Below, in pieces: positions 15,389 to 22,940 of a DNA stretch of 34,786 nucleotides. The translations under genes and the position numbers were made by a program. Origin of the DNA: Neolewinella persica DSM 23188 (GTDB lineage Bacteria; Bacteroidota; Bacteroidia; Chitinophagales; Saprospiraceae); contig NZ_KB890441.1 of assembly GCF_000373105.1 (NCBI RefSeq), positions 49,755 to 84,540 of the forward strand. The letters run 5' to 3'. Position 1 is the first letter of the stretch. Each line of letters begins with the position of its first letter. Under the pieces are notes generated by a model, which was not told the origin of the DNA, ran no database searches, and saw only the letters and a program-made list of their open reading frames with translations.

Positions 15389-17491
15389 ATGATTAACTAC
15401 CGCAAAGACACCGATGATATTGTTACCCTCATCCTTGACATGTCGGGGCGGGCAAGTAATTTGCTTAACCATGAGTTGGTGGCGGCTTTTCGGCCAGTGA
15501 TTGCGCATTTGCAAAAAGAGAAAGCTGCAGGTCGGCTACGGGGGGTGATCATCTCGTCGGCAAAAAAAGATTTCCTCCAGGGAGGGGACCTGGCCTATAT
15601 GCTGAAGTTGAAGGACGCTGAAGAAGCCTTTAATGCCGCCCAATTGCTCAAAGCTTTTTTGCGAGACCTGGAAGTTCCCGGCGTACCGGTAGTTGCGGCG
15701 ATAGACGGAGATGCTATCGGGACAGGTTTTGAGCTTGCCCTGGCTTGCCATCGGCGCATCGTTACGGTAAACCCAAAAATTCGTCTGGGGCACCCTGAGG
15801 TGCGGATCGGCCTAATTCCAAGTGGAGGAGCGGTGATCCGCCTGATGTGGCTATTGGGCATAGAACGGGCCTACCCGCTATTGCTGGAGGGCCGGAGGTA
15901 CAGCCCCCAGGAAGCCCTCAAGGTTGGTCTTGTGGATGAGTTGGCGGCTGATCCGGTAGACCTGATCCGAAAGGCTAAAGCCTGGTTGCTTTCTAACCCG
16001 CCCACCCACCGGCCCTGGGATGCGGAGGATGGGGAGATTCCCGGCGGCTCCGCCGCCGAGCCCAACCTTGGCCATCGCATCCGGCTGCTTACCGCCAGGC
16101 TGTCGGCCAATACCTACGATCTATACCCCGCCCAGCGCGCCATCATTGACCTGCTGGCCGAGGCATCGAAAGTTGATTTCGAAACGGCCCTGCGTATAGA
16201 CAGCCGGTACTATGCCCGGGTAGCAACCGGAGAGGTAAGTAATAATATGATCTCAACCTTCTGGTTTGATAAGCAGGCCATTCGGACTAACGGCCTTGGC
16301 CGACCGAAAGGTTACGGTAAATTTCGCCCGCGCAGGGTGGGGGTGATCGGTGCCGGAAGGATGGGGTCGGGTATCGCCTTTCTTTGCCTTCGTAACGGGT
16401 TAGAAGTGGTGTTGAAAGACGTTAGCCAGCCCATTGCAGAGCGGGGCAAAGCCTACGTGACCGAACGGATCGACGAGTACATCGAGCGGGGCACCTTCCA
16501 GCCTTCAGAGCGGGAAGAGCTTCTGAGCAGAATCACGACGACAGATAAAAGCACCGAGTTTGTTGGTTGTGACCTGGTCGTAGAAGCAGTGTTTGAAAAC
16601 AAGGCCGTTAAACAAAAAGTTACCCGTGAGGCGGAAGAGCAGCTGGATGAATTCGCCGTTTTTGCAACGAATACAATATCCATTCCAATTACCGAATTAG
16701 GGAAGGAGAGCCTCCGGCCAGAAAATTACGTGGGGATTCATTTCTTCTCCCCCGCGGAGACTTCTTCCGTCGTGGAGGTTATTAAAGGAGGGCGGACCAG
16801 CGAGGAGACCATCGCCCGGGCATTTGACTTTGCCACCACCATCCGGAAGATTCCCCTGGTCGTAAAAGACAGTTGGGGATTTTTTGCCGCCCGGGTACAG
16901 AATACCTACATCCTGGAAGGTGTCACGATGCTGAACGAAGGGTACCCTGCCGCCCTGGTGGAGAACATGGGCCGACAGGCAGGTATGGCCCTGGGGCCCC
17001 TCGCGCTGGCCGATAAACTTGGGTTGGCCCTGGTGATGCGTTATGAAAAGCAGGCCGCCGCTCACTACGGAGACAAATACCAGCAACATCCGGCAGTTCC
17101 GGCGCTAAAAACGATGCTCGACGATCTGGGGCGGGGTGGAGAGCAAAAGCGCGCTGGGTTCTATGCCTATAACGCTGATGGAACTGCGCGCCTCTGGACG
17201 GGTATCGATGACCACTTTCCGGTAACCAAAACAGACTACGACCGCCGGAGAATGAAAGACCGTTTCCTTTTTAGTCAGGTCATCGAATCTGGTTGGTGCC
17301 TGCAGGAAAAAGTGATTACGGAACCCGCCGCTGCCAACCTGGCCAGTGTGTATGCCTGGGGCTTTCCGGGGTATACGGGTGGTGTACTGCGGTACGTGGA
17401 AAGCTACGGCAGAGCGGCATTTGAAAAACGAGCCAAGGAATTGGCGGAACGCTATGGGCAGCGCTTCACGGTGCCTAAGTACCTGCGGTAA
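15389..17491 (+). CDS. enoyl-CoA hydratase / 3-hydroxyacyl-CoA dehydrogenase (FadB/FadJ-like)
   Basis: This bifunctional cytoplasmic beta-oxidation enzyme hydrates enoyl-CoA and oxidises 3-hydroxyacyl-CoA with NAD. The crotonase domain covers about residues 1-290 and keeps both general acids: Glu115 in GTGFELALACH and Glu137 in GHPEVRIGLIP. The dehydrogenase domain has the Rossmann motif GVIGAGRMGSG (318-328), VEAVFEN (398-404), NTI (428-430), the catalytic His451 in GIHFFSP and Glu463 in VVEVIKG. The C-terminal helical domains follow to 700 residues, normal for the family. Start 15389 is chosen because the homologous N-terminus is MINYRKDTDD; the upstream in-frame ATG lies in repeats. Its operon partner is the thiolase-like gene, which lacks catalytic residues, so the cycle's last step must come from elsewhere. 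Confidence 0.95.
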   Translation: MINYRKDTDDIVTLILDMSGRASNLLNHELVAAFRPVIAHLQKEKAAGRLRGVIISSAKKDFLQGGDLAYMLKLKDAEEAFNAAQLLKAFLRDLEVPGVPVVAAIDGDAIGTGFELALACHRRIVTVNPKIRLGHPEVRIGLIPSGGAVIRLMWLLGIERAYPLLLEGRRYSPQEALKVGLVDELAADPVDLIRKAKAWLLSNPPTHRPWDAEDGEIPGGSAAEPNLGHRIRLLTARLSANTYDLYPAQRAIIDLLAEASKVDFETALRIDSRYYARVATGEVSNNMISTFWFDKQAIRTNGLGRPKGYGKFRPRRVGVIGAGRMGSGIAFLCLRNGLEVVLKDVSQPIAERGKAYVTERIDEYIERGTFQPSEREELLSRITTTDKSTEFVGCDLVVEAVFENKAVKQKVTREAEEQLDEFAVFATNTISIPITELGKESLRPENYVGIHFFSPAETSSVVEVIKGGRTSEETIARAFDFATTIRKIPLVVKDSWGFFAARVQNTYILEGVTMLNEGYPAALVENMGRQAGMALGPLALADKLGLALVMRYEKQAAAHYGDKYQQHPAVPALKTMLDDLGRGGEQKRAGFYAYNADGTARLWTGIDDHFPVTKTDYDRRRMKDRFLFSQVIESGWCLQEKVITEPAAANLASVYAWGFPGYTGGVLRYVESYGRAAFEKRAKELAERYGQRFTVPKYLR

Positions 17492-17634
17492 TAATTCAGA
17501 TGACGGCAGTTTTGCCTGATCGAGGATATACATCAAGTATCTACATTGAGATAAAAGCAGGGCGCTTAGTGTGGCAAAGGCTTACCTGTGGGCAATTGTG
17601 TGGGAAATTTTACGTCCCGTCCGGATTTAAAAAA

Positions 17635-17708
17635 GCCCCGGAAAGCGCTTGTTTTCAAGCTTGTGCGAAATTTCGACTGTTTTTCAGTTAGTTACAAAGG
17701 TCCGGGGC
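17635..17708 (+). ncRNA. structured element upstream of rplM
   Basis: GCCCCGGA (17635-17642) and TCCGGGGC (17701-17708) form a perfect 8-bp closing stem around three small helices: GCTTG-TTTT-CAAGC (17647-17660), CGAAATTTCG (about 17666-17675) and ACTG-TTTTT-CAGT (about 17676-17688). A multi-branched fold ahead of rplM recalls ribosomal-protein leader RNAs. However, a good promoter candidate lies downstream of it (17730-17760), so it may instead belong to the 3' end of the fadJ-like transcript. No Rfam comparison could be made. Confidence 0.45.
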
Positions 17709-17729
17709 AAAAAATAAGTTGTAAAAGGC

Positions 17730-17768
17730 TTGGAGGAGAACAAAGATGCGGCTACCTTTGCAGCCGCT
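17730..17768 (+). promoter_or_regulatory. rplM promoter candidate with palindrome over the -7 box
   Basis: TTG at 17730-17732 and TACCTTTG at 17753-17760 are separated by 20 nt, matching the Bacteroidota -33/-7 arrangement. GCGGCT (17749-17754) and AGCCGC (17763-17768) form an inverted repeat across the -7 box, which could be an operator or fold at the 5' end of the transcript. Confidence 0.5.
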
Positions 17769-17835
17769 TAAGCAATGACCCCCGAAACAGGAGGACGAAG
17801 TGAGGGCGATAACGCAAACAAAACTAAGCAATACA

Positions 17836-18276
17836 GTGGATACACTAAGCTACAAAACCAAGTCGGCCAATGCCGCATCGGTAGAGCGTAAGTGGCACGT
17901 GATTGACGTGGAAGGTGAGATCGTTGGCCGTGTGGCCAGCAAGATCGCTACCGTTCTTCGTGGTAAGCACAAGCCTGACTTTACCCCTCACTTCGACAAC
18001 GGCGATCACGTGATCGTGCTCAATGCTCACCTCTGTCGGTTTACTGGTGAGAAGTTAACGGATAAGGAATACCTCCGCCACACTGGTTACCCCGGTGGAC
18101 AGCGCAAGGCTACTCCCCGTGACCTCTTCGCCAAGAAGCCAGAGCGTGTTATTGAAGTAGCCGTGAAAGGTATGCTTCCTAAGACCAAGCTTGGTCGGGC
18201 ACAGGTTAAGAAACTGCACATTTACGCTGGTGCTGAGCACCCGCACGCTGCGCAGAAGCCAGAGGTACTCAAGTAA
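17836..18276 (+). CDS. rplM: 50S ribosomal protein L13 (uL13)
   Basis: A large-subunit ribosomal protein. The 146-residue product contains the L13 signature region ([57 protein letters not shown]). The start is read as GTG at 17836 because Bacteroidota L13 proteins begin MDTLSYKT and the sequence here is (V)[18 protein letters not shown] at 17800 with AGGAGG 5 nt upstream is an alternative that would add 12 residues. It heads rplM-rpsI-rpsB-tsf, the usual order in the phylum. Confidence 0.96.
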   Translation: MDTLSYKTKSANAASVERKWHVIDVEGEIVGRVASKIATVLRGKHKPDFTPHFDNGDHVIVLNAHLCRFTGEKLTDKEYLRHTGYPGGQRKATPRDLFAKKPERVIEVAVKGMLPKTKLGRAQVKKLHIYAGAEHPHAAQKPEVLK

Positions 18277-18311
18277 GTGAATGGAGGAATGAGAGAAGGA
18301 GAGAATGAAGC
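18277..18311 (+). repeat. purine-rich repeats after the rplM stop codon
   Basis: GAATGGAGGAATGAGAGAAG and following GAGAATGAAG words are partly the reverse complement of the TTCA-rich repeats in front of rpsI (18388-18423). They could base-pair across the spacer. Confidence 0.45.
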
Positions 18312-18328
18312 ATCGCTCATCTATCTTT

Positions 18329-18349
18329 CTTTTGCACCTGCGTTCCCGC
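18329..18349 (+). repeat. dispersed word in the rplM-rpsI spacer (copy 5)
   Basis: CTTTTGCACCTGCGTTCCCG is a copy with a changed 3' half, located between two ribosomal protein genes of one operon. Confidence 0.65.
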
Positions 18350-18387
18350 ATTAAAAAACCACGAGTGATTAGCTGATCCTGAAAGGG

Positions 18388-18423
18388 TTATTCAATTATT
18401 CACTCATTCAATTATTCAATAAG
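18388..18423 (+). repeat. TTCAATTATTCA repeats directly upstream of rpsI
   Basis: The 12-nt word TTCAATTATTCA occurs twice (from 18391 and 18408), joined by CTCA, and ends 5 nt before the rpsI ATG. The stretch is nearly G-free and unstructured. Confidence 0.85.
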
Positions 18424-18813
18424 ATGGAGCAAATTAATGCCATCGGCCGACGCAAGGCTTCCGTAGCCCGCGTTTACCTTACCCAGGGATCTGGAAAGAT
18501 CACTGTAAACGGTAAGGACTACAAAGATCACTTTCCTCAGAAGCACATTCAGCCACGGGTTATCCAGCCTTTCCAGATTATTGATGTGGACAATGCCATT
18601 TACGACATCACTGTGAACGTAAAAGGTGGCGGCATCAAAGGTCAGGCGGAAGCGATCCGTATGGGTATCAGCCGCGCTTTGGTGAAGTTGAACGAAGATT
18701 TCAAAACACCCCTGAAGCACCAGAAAATGCTTACTCGTGACGCTCGCGTCGTAGAACGTAAGAAGTACGGTAAGCCTAAGGCACGTAAGAGCTTCCAGTT
18801 CTCCAAGCGTTAA
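18424..18813 (+). CDS. rpsI: 30S ribosomal protein S9 (uS9)
   Basis: A small-subunit protein whose C-terminal tail reaches the P-site tRNA. The 129 residues begin NAIGRRKASVARVYL, include VKGGGIKGQAEAIRMGISRAL, and end with the family's basic tail (RKKYGKPKARKSFQFSKR, the usual terminal SKR). The start at 18424 follows the gene-specific repeats. It is second in the rplM-rpsI-rpsB-tsf unit, 147 nt after rplM. Confidence 0.98.
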   Translation: MEQINAIGRRKASVARVYLTQGSGKITVNGKDYKDHFPQKHIQPRVIQPFQIIDVDNAIYDITVNVKGGGIKGQAEAIRMGISRALVKLNEDFKTPLKHQKMLTRDARVVERKKYGKPKARKSFQFSKR

Positions 18814-18824
18814 ACAGTTGTTGC

Positions 18825-18884
18825 AATGGTTGCAAGTGTTGCAGCCGCGTAACAATTGCAACCCCTGCAACTACTGCAACCATT
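18825..18884. repeat. 20-nt inverted repeat in the rpsI-rpsB spacer
   Basis: AATGGTTGCAAGTGTTGCAG (18825-18844) and CTGCAACTACTGCAACCATT (18865-18884) pair at 17 of 20 positions around a 20-nt loop that itself contains TTGCAACCCC. It begins 12 nt after the rpsI stop codon. The arms are built from the same TGCAAC words as the arrays at 1-207 and 15322-15388. Confidence 0.8.
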
Positions 18885-18899
18885 TTCGCCTCTCGGCGA
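18884..18899. repeat. hairpin TTCGCC-TCTC-GGCGAA
   Basis: A perfect 6-bp stem with a 4-nt loop, directly following the larger inverted repeat and 59 nt before rpsB. There is no U-tract. Confidence 0.65.
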
Positions 18900-18958
18900 A
18901 CAATCTCTAATCCAAGTCCAAAGCTCCATCGCAGCTACGGACCGAAAATAAATAACCC

Positions 18959-19732
18959 ATGGCTACTAAGCCCACCCACCAGGAGCTGCTCGAAGCCGGT
19001 GTTCACTTCGGCCACCTGCGCCGCAAGTGGAATCCAAAGATGTCTAACTACATCTTCGGCGAGAAGAACGGTATTCACCTTATTGATCTGAACAGCACGC
19101 TGACCACTATGGACCGTGCCGGTAATGCAATGCGGCAGATCGCCCGTGCTGGCAAGAAGATCCTTTTCGTTGCTACCAAGAAGCAAGCCCGTGACGTTGT
19201 TACGGCCTGCGCCCAGGAAGTAAACATGCCTTACGTTACCGATCGGTGGCAGGGTGGTATGTTGACCAACTTCAACACCATCCGTCGTTCTATTCGCAAG
19301 ATGCAGAACATCGAGCGTATGCTCGCAGACGGTACCCTGGACAGCGTAACCAAGAAGGAACGCCTGACCCTCACGCGTGAGCATGAGAAGATGAGCAAAG
19401 TTCTTGGCGGTATTTCTGAAATGGGACGTATCCCTAACGCCATTTTCGTGGTTGACATCGTACACGAGCACCTCGCCGTGGCCGAAGCTAAGAAGCTTGG
19501 TATGCGGACTTTCGGTATCGTTGATACCAATGCCGACCCCAGCAGCGTCGACTACCCGATTCCAGGAAATGACGACGCCAGCAAGTCTGTCGGTATCCTC
19601 ATCAACTACCTCACCGAATGCATTAAGCAGGGTCTCGCTGAGCGTAGTGAAGAGAAAGATGCTAAAGCTGAAGGCGCAAAGCCTGATGCTGCAGCTCCGG
19701 CTGCAGAGCCTGCGGCTCCGACTGCAGAGTAG
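18959..19732 (+). CDS. rpsB: 30S ribosomal protein S2 (uS2)
   Basis: A small-subunit protein that bridges head and body and recruits S1. The 257-residue product has the S2 landmarks LLEAGVHFGHLRRKWNPKM, GKKILFVATKKQA, VTDRWQGGMLTNF and the VVDIVHEHLAVAEAKKLG block. The last ~30 residues are an Ala/Pro/Glu-rich tail (from about EEKDAKAEG), a low-complexity extension often seen in the phylum. The spacer to tsf carries a strong hairpin. Confidence 0.98.
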   Translation: MATKPTHQELLEAGVHFGHLRRKWNPKMSNYIFGEKNGIHLIDLNSTLTTMDRAGNAMRQIARAGKKILFVATKKQARDVVTACAQEVNMPYVTDRWQGGMLTNFNTIRRSIRKMQNIERMLADGTLDSVTKKERLTLTREHEKMSKVLGGISEMGRIPNAIFVVDIVHEHLAVAEAKKLGMRTFGIVDTNADPSSVDYPIPGNDDASKSVGILINYLTECIKQGLAERSEEKDAKAEGAKPDAAAPAAEPAAPTAE

Positions 19733-19735
19733 AGT

Positions 19736-19782
19736 AGAATCAGGAACCAGAAGCTAGAAATTAGCTCCTGGTTCCTGATTCT
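19736..19782. repeat. 20-bp near-perfect hairpin between rpsB and tsf
   Basis: AGAATCAGGAACCAG (19736-19750) pairs perfectly with CTGGTTCCTGATTCT (19768-19782), and an inner AGCTA/TAGCT stem continues past a single A-C mismatch to a 5-nt loop. It starts 3 nt after the rpsB stop codon. It lacks a U-tract (CCCCCC follows), so an attenuator is possible but a processing or stability element is more likely. Confidence 0.85.
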
Positions 19783-19824
19783 CCCCCCAAAATCAAATTA
19801 GAAATACAAAAATTATTATACGCT

Positions 19825-20655
19825 ATGGCAATCACCGCCCAAGACGTAAAGAAATTGCGGGACATGACCGGTTCCGGAATGATGGACTGTAAGAAAGCAC
19901 TGGCTGAAGCCGATGGTGATTTCGAAAAGGCCATTGAAGTGCTGCGCAAGCGTGGCGAAAAAGTAGCCGCCAAGCGCGATGATCGCGATGCCAACGAAGG
20001 TGCCGTTATCGCTAAGATCAACGATGCCAAGGATTACGGTATCATCATCCGCCTGAGCAGCGAAACTGACTTCGTTTCTAAGAATGAAGACTTTATCGCT
20101 TTTGCAAACAAGGTTGCAGACATTGCACTGGCCAATAAGCCAGCTGATATGGACGCGCTTTTTGCTCTGCCAATGGAAGGTGACCTCACTATCCAGGACA
20201 AAGTGACTGAAATGGTTGGTAAAATCAACGAAAAGATCAACGTCACTGCTTACGAGCAGGTGGAAGCTCCTTTGGTGGCTGAATACATCCACGCGGGTAA
20301 CCGTGCAGGTGTACTGGTTGGCCTGAGCAAGTCTTCTGACGCTGCCTACGACGCTGGTCGTGACGTAGCCATGCAGGTGGCGGCAATGAAGCCGATCGCC
20401 CTCGATAAAGATGGCGTTGACGCAAAAACCATTGCTACTGAGATCGAAATCGGTAAGGACCTCGCTCGCCAGGAAGGCAAGCCAGAGGCGATGATCGAAA
20501 AGATCGCGATGGGTAAGCTGAACAAGTTCTACAAGGAAAATACGCTGGTCAACCAGATGTTCGTGAAGGACAACAAGAAGACCGTGGCGCAATACCTTAA
20601 GGAGTCTGAGAAAGGCCTCGCGGCCACCAGTTTCAAGCACGTAACCTTGGTCTAG
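19825..20655 (+). CDS. tsf: translation elongation factor Ts
   Basis: The guanine nucleotide exchange factor for EF-Tu. The 276 residues begin with the UBA-like domain (VKKLRDMTGSGMMDCKKAL) and contain the EF-Tu contact motif IIRLSSETDFVSKNEDF. Length is typical. It is the last gene of the ribosomal unit and is followed by an intrinsic terminator. Confidence 0.98.
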   Translation: MAITAQDVKKLRDMTGSGMMDCKKALAEADGDFEKAIEVLRKRGEKVAAKRDDRDANEGAVIAKINDAKDYGIIIRLSSETDFVSKNEDFIAFANKVADIALANKPADMDALFALPMEGDLTIQDKVTEMVGKINEKINVTAYEQVEAPLVAEYIHAGNRAGVLVGLSKSSDAAYDAGRDVAMQVAAMKPIALDKDGVDAKTIATEIEIGKDLARQEGKPEAMIEKIAMGKLNKFYKENTLVNQMFVKDNKKTVAQYLKESEKGLAATSFKHVTLV

Positions 20656-20702
20656 AACCACCGATACATTAGCTGTACGGCCTTGTGCCGAAACGACTTG
20701 AG

Positions 20703-20736
20703 AGTCCCCGTTACAAATACTGTAGCGGGGACTTTT
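20703..20736 (+). terminator. intrinsic terminator after tsf
   Basis: AGTCCCCGTTAC (20703-20714) pairs with GTAGCGGGGACT (with one G-U), and TTTT follows. It closes the rplM-rpsI-rpsB-tsf unit. Confidence 0.85.
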
Positions 20737-20760
20737 GTATGAAAGGTATCGTAAGAGAAG

Positions 20761-20799
20761 TAGGTGTTTCTACCTATTGTAATATGGGTAAACACCTGA
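20761..20799 (+). promoter_or_regulatory. twin-dyad / hairpin element A
   Basis: TAGGTGTTTCTACCTA (20761-20776) is followed by TGGGTAAACACCTGA (20785-20799), dyads whose centres are 23 bp apart. As RNA, AGGTGTTT pairs perfectly with AAACACCT and ACCTAT pairs with ATGGGT inside it, giving a 14-bp hairpin with a 2-nt bulge and UGUAAU loop. It resembles element B at 8135-8173 with different bases in the stem. It is 72 nt before the chosen start of the T9SS cargo gene. A TAGGAGGTAA sequence follows at 20803-20812, 10 nt before an alternative ATG at 20823. Confidence 0.55.
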
Positions 20800-20870
20800 A
20801 AATTAGGAGGTAAAGAAGGTTTATGGAATTGGGCTGGTTAGTTTTGATTCTAAACTTTAATTCAAGTGCC

Positions 20871-22166
20871 ATGAAATACATTTACCTAATTATATCTTTT
20901 GCTTTTGTAATAGCTGGCAGCCAGGGGGTTCAGGCCCAGGCCACTATGGGGTTTGAAAACCTGACCACTACCCAGACTTGTACTACGGTTATTTGCCAGT
21001 ACGTTGACCCTGACAGCCGCTTTTCAGCCCATGATCTTCAAGATGCTGGGGGAGTCCCCGTTTCTTCTCCGACTTCAGGAACTACCCTGGGATTTTCCGC
21101 AAGATTTACGCCTTCCCGACCTAACATTGCTGAGTTCAGCGATGGGCAATTTTTCGGGTATGCAGGTGCCGCTACGGTTAGCGATGATTTGGGACAAAAC
21201 CCAACCGAAGGCGCTCAGGCATATATGATGGAAGATACAGATGGGGAGATAACGCTCACTTTTGATCTGGTTGACCTCTCCGGAGTGAATAACGCAATGT
21301 TTAGCATGGATTATATCGTTAGCGGTGGTTTTGAAGTGACTTCCGGCGTAAACGACCTGCTGCTTATTGAAATTGAAATTACTGGCTGCCCTTCAGCAAC
21401 TACTCTTACCCCGCTATTTGCGAATGGAGATGGTAGTGGCGGAGCAACAAATCTTAATGGAATAACTGATGATACCTGGTTTCCTGTGTCACAAAACCTC
21501 GCTGCTTATCAAGGATGTAGGGCACAATTAAAAATCACTGTAGATAACGATAGCAGTACGGAAGAATTTGCCATCGATAACATCGTATTCACCGCCGGCA
21601 CTGCCCTTCCCGTTGAATTCATGGATATCGCCGCCAACCAGCGCAAAGATGCTGTGGTCCTCGATTGGGCAACGGCCACTGAAACCGACAACCGGGGCTT
21701 CTCCGTGGAGCGTAGTACCGATGGGCGTTCGTTTACGCCAATTGGTTGGGTTGATGGCTCCGGTGAGGCGGAGACGCAGATTAATTATGAATTTGAAGAC
21801 AGCAACGTGCGGATGGGGCAGGCGTACTACTACCGCCTGCGTCAGGAGGACTTCGACGGTGCTTTTGCTTATTCCTCCATCGTAGACATCACCCTGGTAG
21901 GCGAAACGAACCGGGATGTTGCCGGGCAGCTCTTCCCTAATCCGGCAGTTTCGGGGCAGAGTAATATTGAACTGTATCCAACGGAAGCAGGTGACTGGAT
22001 GGTAACCGTGATAGATGTCAACGGAAAGGTACTGACCGAAACTAAGCATACCCTGGCGGCAGGCTATAACCTGGTTCCTCTCAACCTGGTAAAGCATCCG
22101 GTAGGTGCCTACCTGATCCGGGTTGCGGGAAAAGAACAAACAGTTTGCCGAAAGGTGATTCGTTAA
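20871..22166 (+). CDS. secreted protein with type IX secretion C-terminal sorting domain
   Basis: An exported protein probably displayed or released by the T9SS. Residues 1-23 form a signal peptide (MKYIYLIISFAFVIAGSQGVQAQA). Residues about 25-245 are a beta-rich, aspartate-rich region with MAM/jelly-roll-like character (IEIEITGCP, TWFPVSQNLAAYQG, ITVDNDSSTEEFAIDNIVF). An Fn3-like block follows (VVLDWATATETDNRGFSVER, YYYRLRQEDFDG). The last ~75 residues are the type A sorting domain (LFPNPAV, IDVNGKV, GAYLIRV, final KVIR). The start at 20871 begins the signal peptide. An ATG at 20823 with a good ribosome-binding-like TAGGAGGTAA would add 16 hydrophobic residues and cannot be excluded. Confidence 0.85.
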   Translation: MKYIYLIISFAFVIAGSQGVQAQATMGFENLTTTQTCTTVICQYVDPDSRFSAHDLQDAGGVPVSSPTSGTTLGFSARFTPSRPNIAEFSDGQFFGYAGAATVSDDLGQNPTEGAQAYMMEDTDGEITLTFDLVDLSGVNNAMFSMDYIVSGGFEVTSGVNDLLLIEIEITGCPSATTLTPLFANGDGSGGATNLNGITDDTWFPVSQNLAAYQGCRAQLKITVDNDSSTEEFAIDNIVFTAGTALPVEFMDIAANQRKDAVVLDWATATETDNRGFSVERSTDGRSFTPIGWVDGSGEAETQINYEFEDSNVRMGQAYYYRLRQEDFDGAFAYSSIVDITLVGETNRDVAGQLFPNPAVSGQSNIELYPTEAGDWMVTVIDVNGKVLTETKHTLAAGYNLVPLNLVKHPVGAYLIRVAGKEQTVCRKVIR

Positions 22167-22176
22167 TGAACACTAG

Positions 22177-22338
22177 TGCTCTGTCAGGTCAATTCTGTCG
22201 CATTGAATGCTGGTGAGTTTTCTCCGCTGGCAAGGCGCTTGAACCGGAATTTAGCCGTAGCTAAATGAGGATTCAAGCAAAGCAGCCAACGGAGAAAAGA
22301 CGCCGCAGGCAATGTGACAAGATTGACCAGACAGAACA
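22177..22338. mobile_element. 162-bp MITE-like palindromic element flanked by CTAG
   Basis: The terminal inverted repeats are about 29 bp: TGCTCTGTCAGGTCAATT at the left and, reading the right end inward, TGTTCTGTCTGGTCAATC. The interior is also palindromic (TTTTCTCCG/CGGAGAAAA, GCTTGAA/TTCAAGC, TTTAGC/GCTAAA), so the whole element folds into one long hairpin with a 4-nt loop region. CTAG lies directly outside both ends (22173-22176 and 22339-22342), part of a 9-bp direct repeat GAACACTAG. No transposase is encoded. A 4-bp YTAR/CTAG duplication is typical of IS701-type transposases, which could mobilise it. It sits 6-7 nt after the T9SS cargo stop codon and before that gene's terminator. Confidence 0.75.
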
Positions 22339-22361
22339 CTAGATCCTATTCGTTTGATTTG

Positions 22362-22398
22362 AACGGGGTGTTGCCTATTTGGTGGCACCCCGTTTTTT
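22362..22398 (+). terminator. intrinsic terminator of the T9SS cargo gene
   Basis: AACGGGGTG (22362-22370) pairs with CACCCCGTT (22386-22394), with GCC/GGC inside, followed by TTTTTT. The MITE-like element lies between this terminator and the gene, so the element is probably transcribed as its 3' UTR. Confidence 0.8.
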
Positions 22399-22493
22399 AT
22401 GCCAGTTGAGTAGCTCCTACCATAACGTGGAACAGGAGGCGCGATCGCAGGTACAGGGAACGGTTGATTGCAGGCAACAACCCCGCATAATGG

Positions 22494-22835
22494 CTATTCG
22501 GAACGGCGAATACTGTAGCTGTTAAAGGTGTCTGCGGCCTTTCGCTGAGCACCGTAGATGATGACGGGGAGCGCACCCGCGATCCAGGCTACGAACCCGA
22601 GGTGCCAAAGCGCTGCGGTAGCGGCCACTCCGGCAGCAACGCCGATACCCGCGATCACCTTATTGGGCGCTGCTTTGATGTCGTTGACGTGAACGGTCAT
22701 TTGCTCGTAGCAGTGGTCACAAGCAACGCGTAATTTCTCCCCTTTGTCTCGTTCCAACTCAACCCGGTCGGTGGCCATTGACTTGAAGGGGGTGTTCTCA
22801 TGACACTTGGGGCAGGTAAAGTATTTACTCGTCAT
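22494..22835 (-). CDS. zinc-ribbon membrane protein, unknown function
   Basis: The 113-residue product has an N-terminal zinc ribbon with CPKC (residues 8-11) and CDHC (39-42), and two adjacent hydrophobic segments at about 62-80 and 82-95 (IAGIGVAAGVAATAALWHLG, WIAGALPVIIYGA). The zinc ribbon would face the cytoplasm. No family is recognised. It is minus strand between two plus-strand genes, and the start at 22835 keeps the first CxxC pair. Moderate confidence that it is real, from composition and the paired Cys motifs. Confidence 0.7.
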   Translation of the reverse strand: MTSKYFTCPKCHENTPFKSMATDRVELERDKGEKLRVACDHCYEQMTVHVNDIKAAPNKVIAGIGVAAGVAATAALWHLGFVAWIAGALPVIIYGAQRKAADTFNSYSIRRSE

Positions 22836-22940
22836 CTTAAGAATTATTTAACCACAAACCGGGGCCCATACAGAAAAAGTTGCCAACGCAGATGTTCACA
22901 TTTTACGTCTTACAAGATATCAACAAATTGTCAAACAACA

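Noticed and set aside
17635..17708. Intrinsic terminator for the fadJ-like gene
   Set aside because: The closing stem encloses 58 nt with its own hairpins, unlike a simple terminator, even though A residues follow.
20823..20870. Extended N-terminus of the T9SS cargo protein starting at 20823
   Set aside because: The signal peptide starts cleanly at 20871. The good TAGGAGGTAA upstream keeps the longer form possible, so it is noted in the gene entry.
22177..22338. Complete insertion sequence
   Set aside because: Only 162 bp and no transposase frame; at most a MITE.
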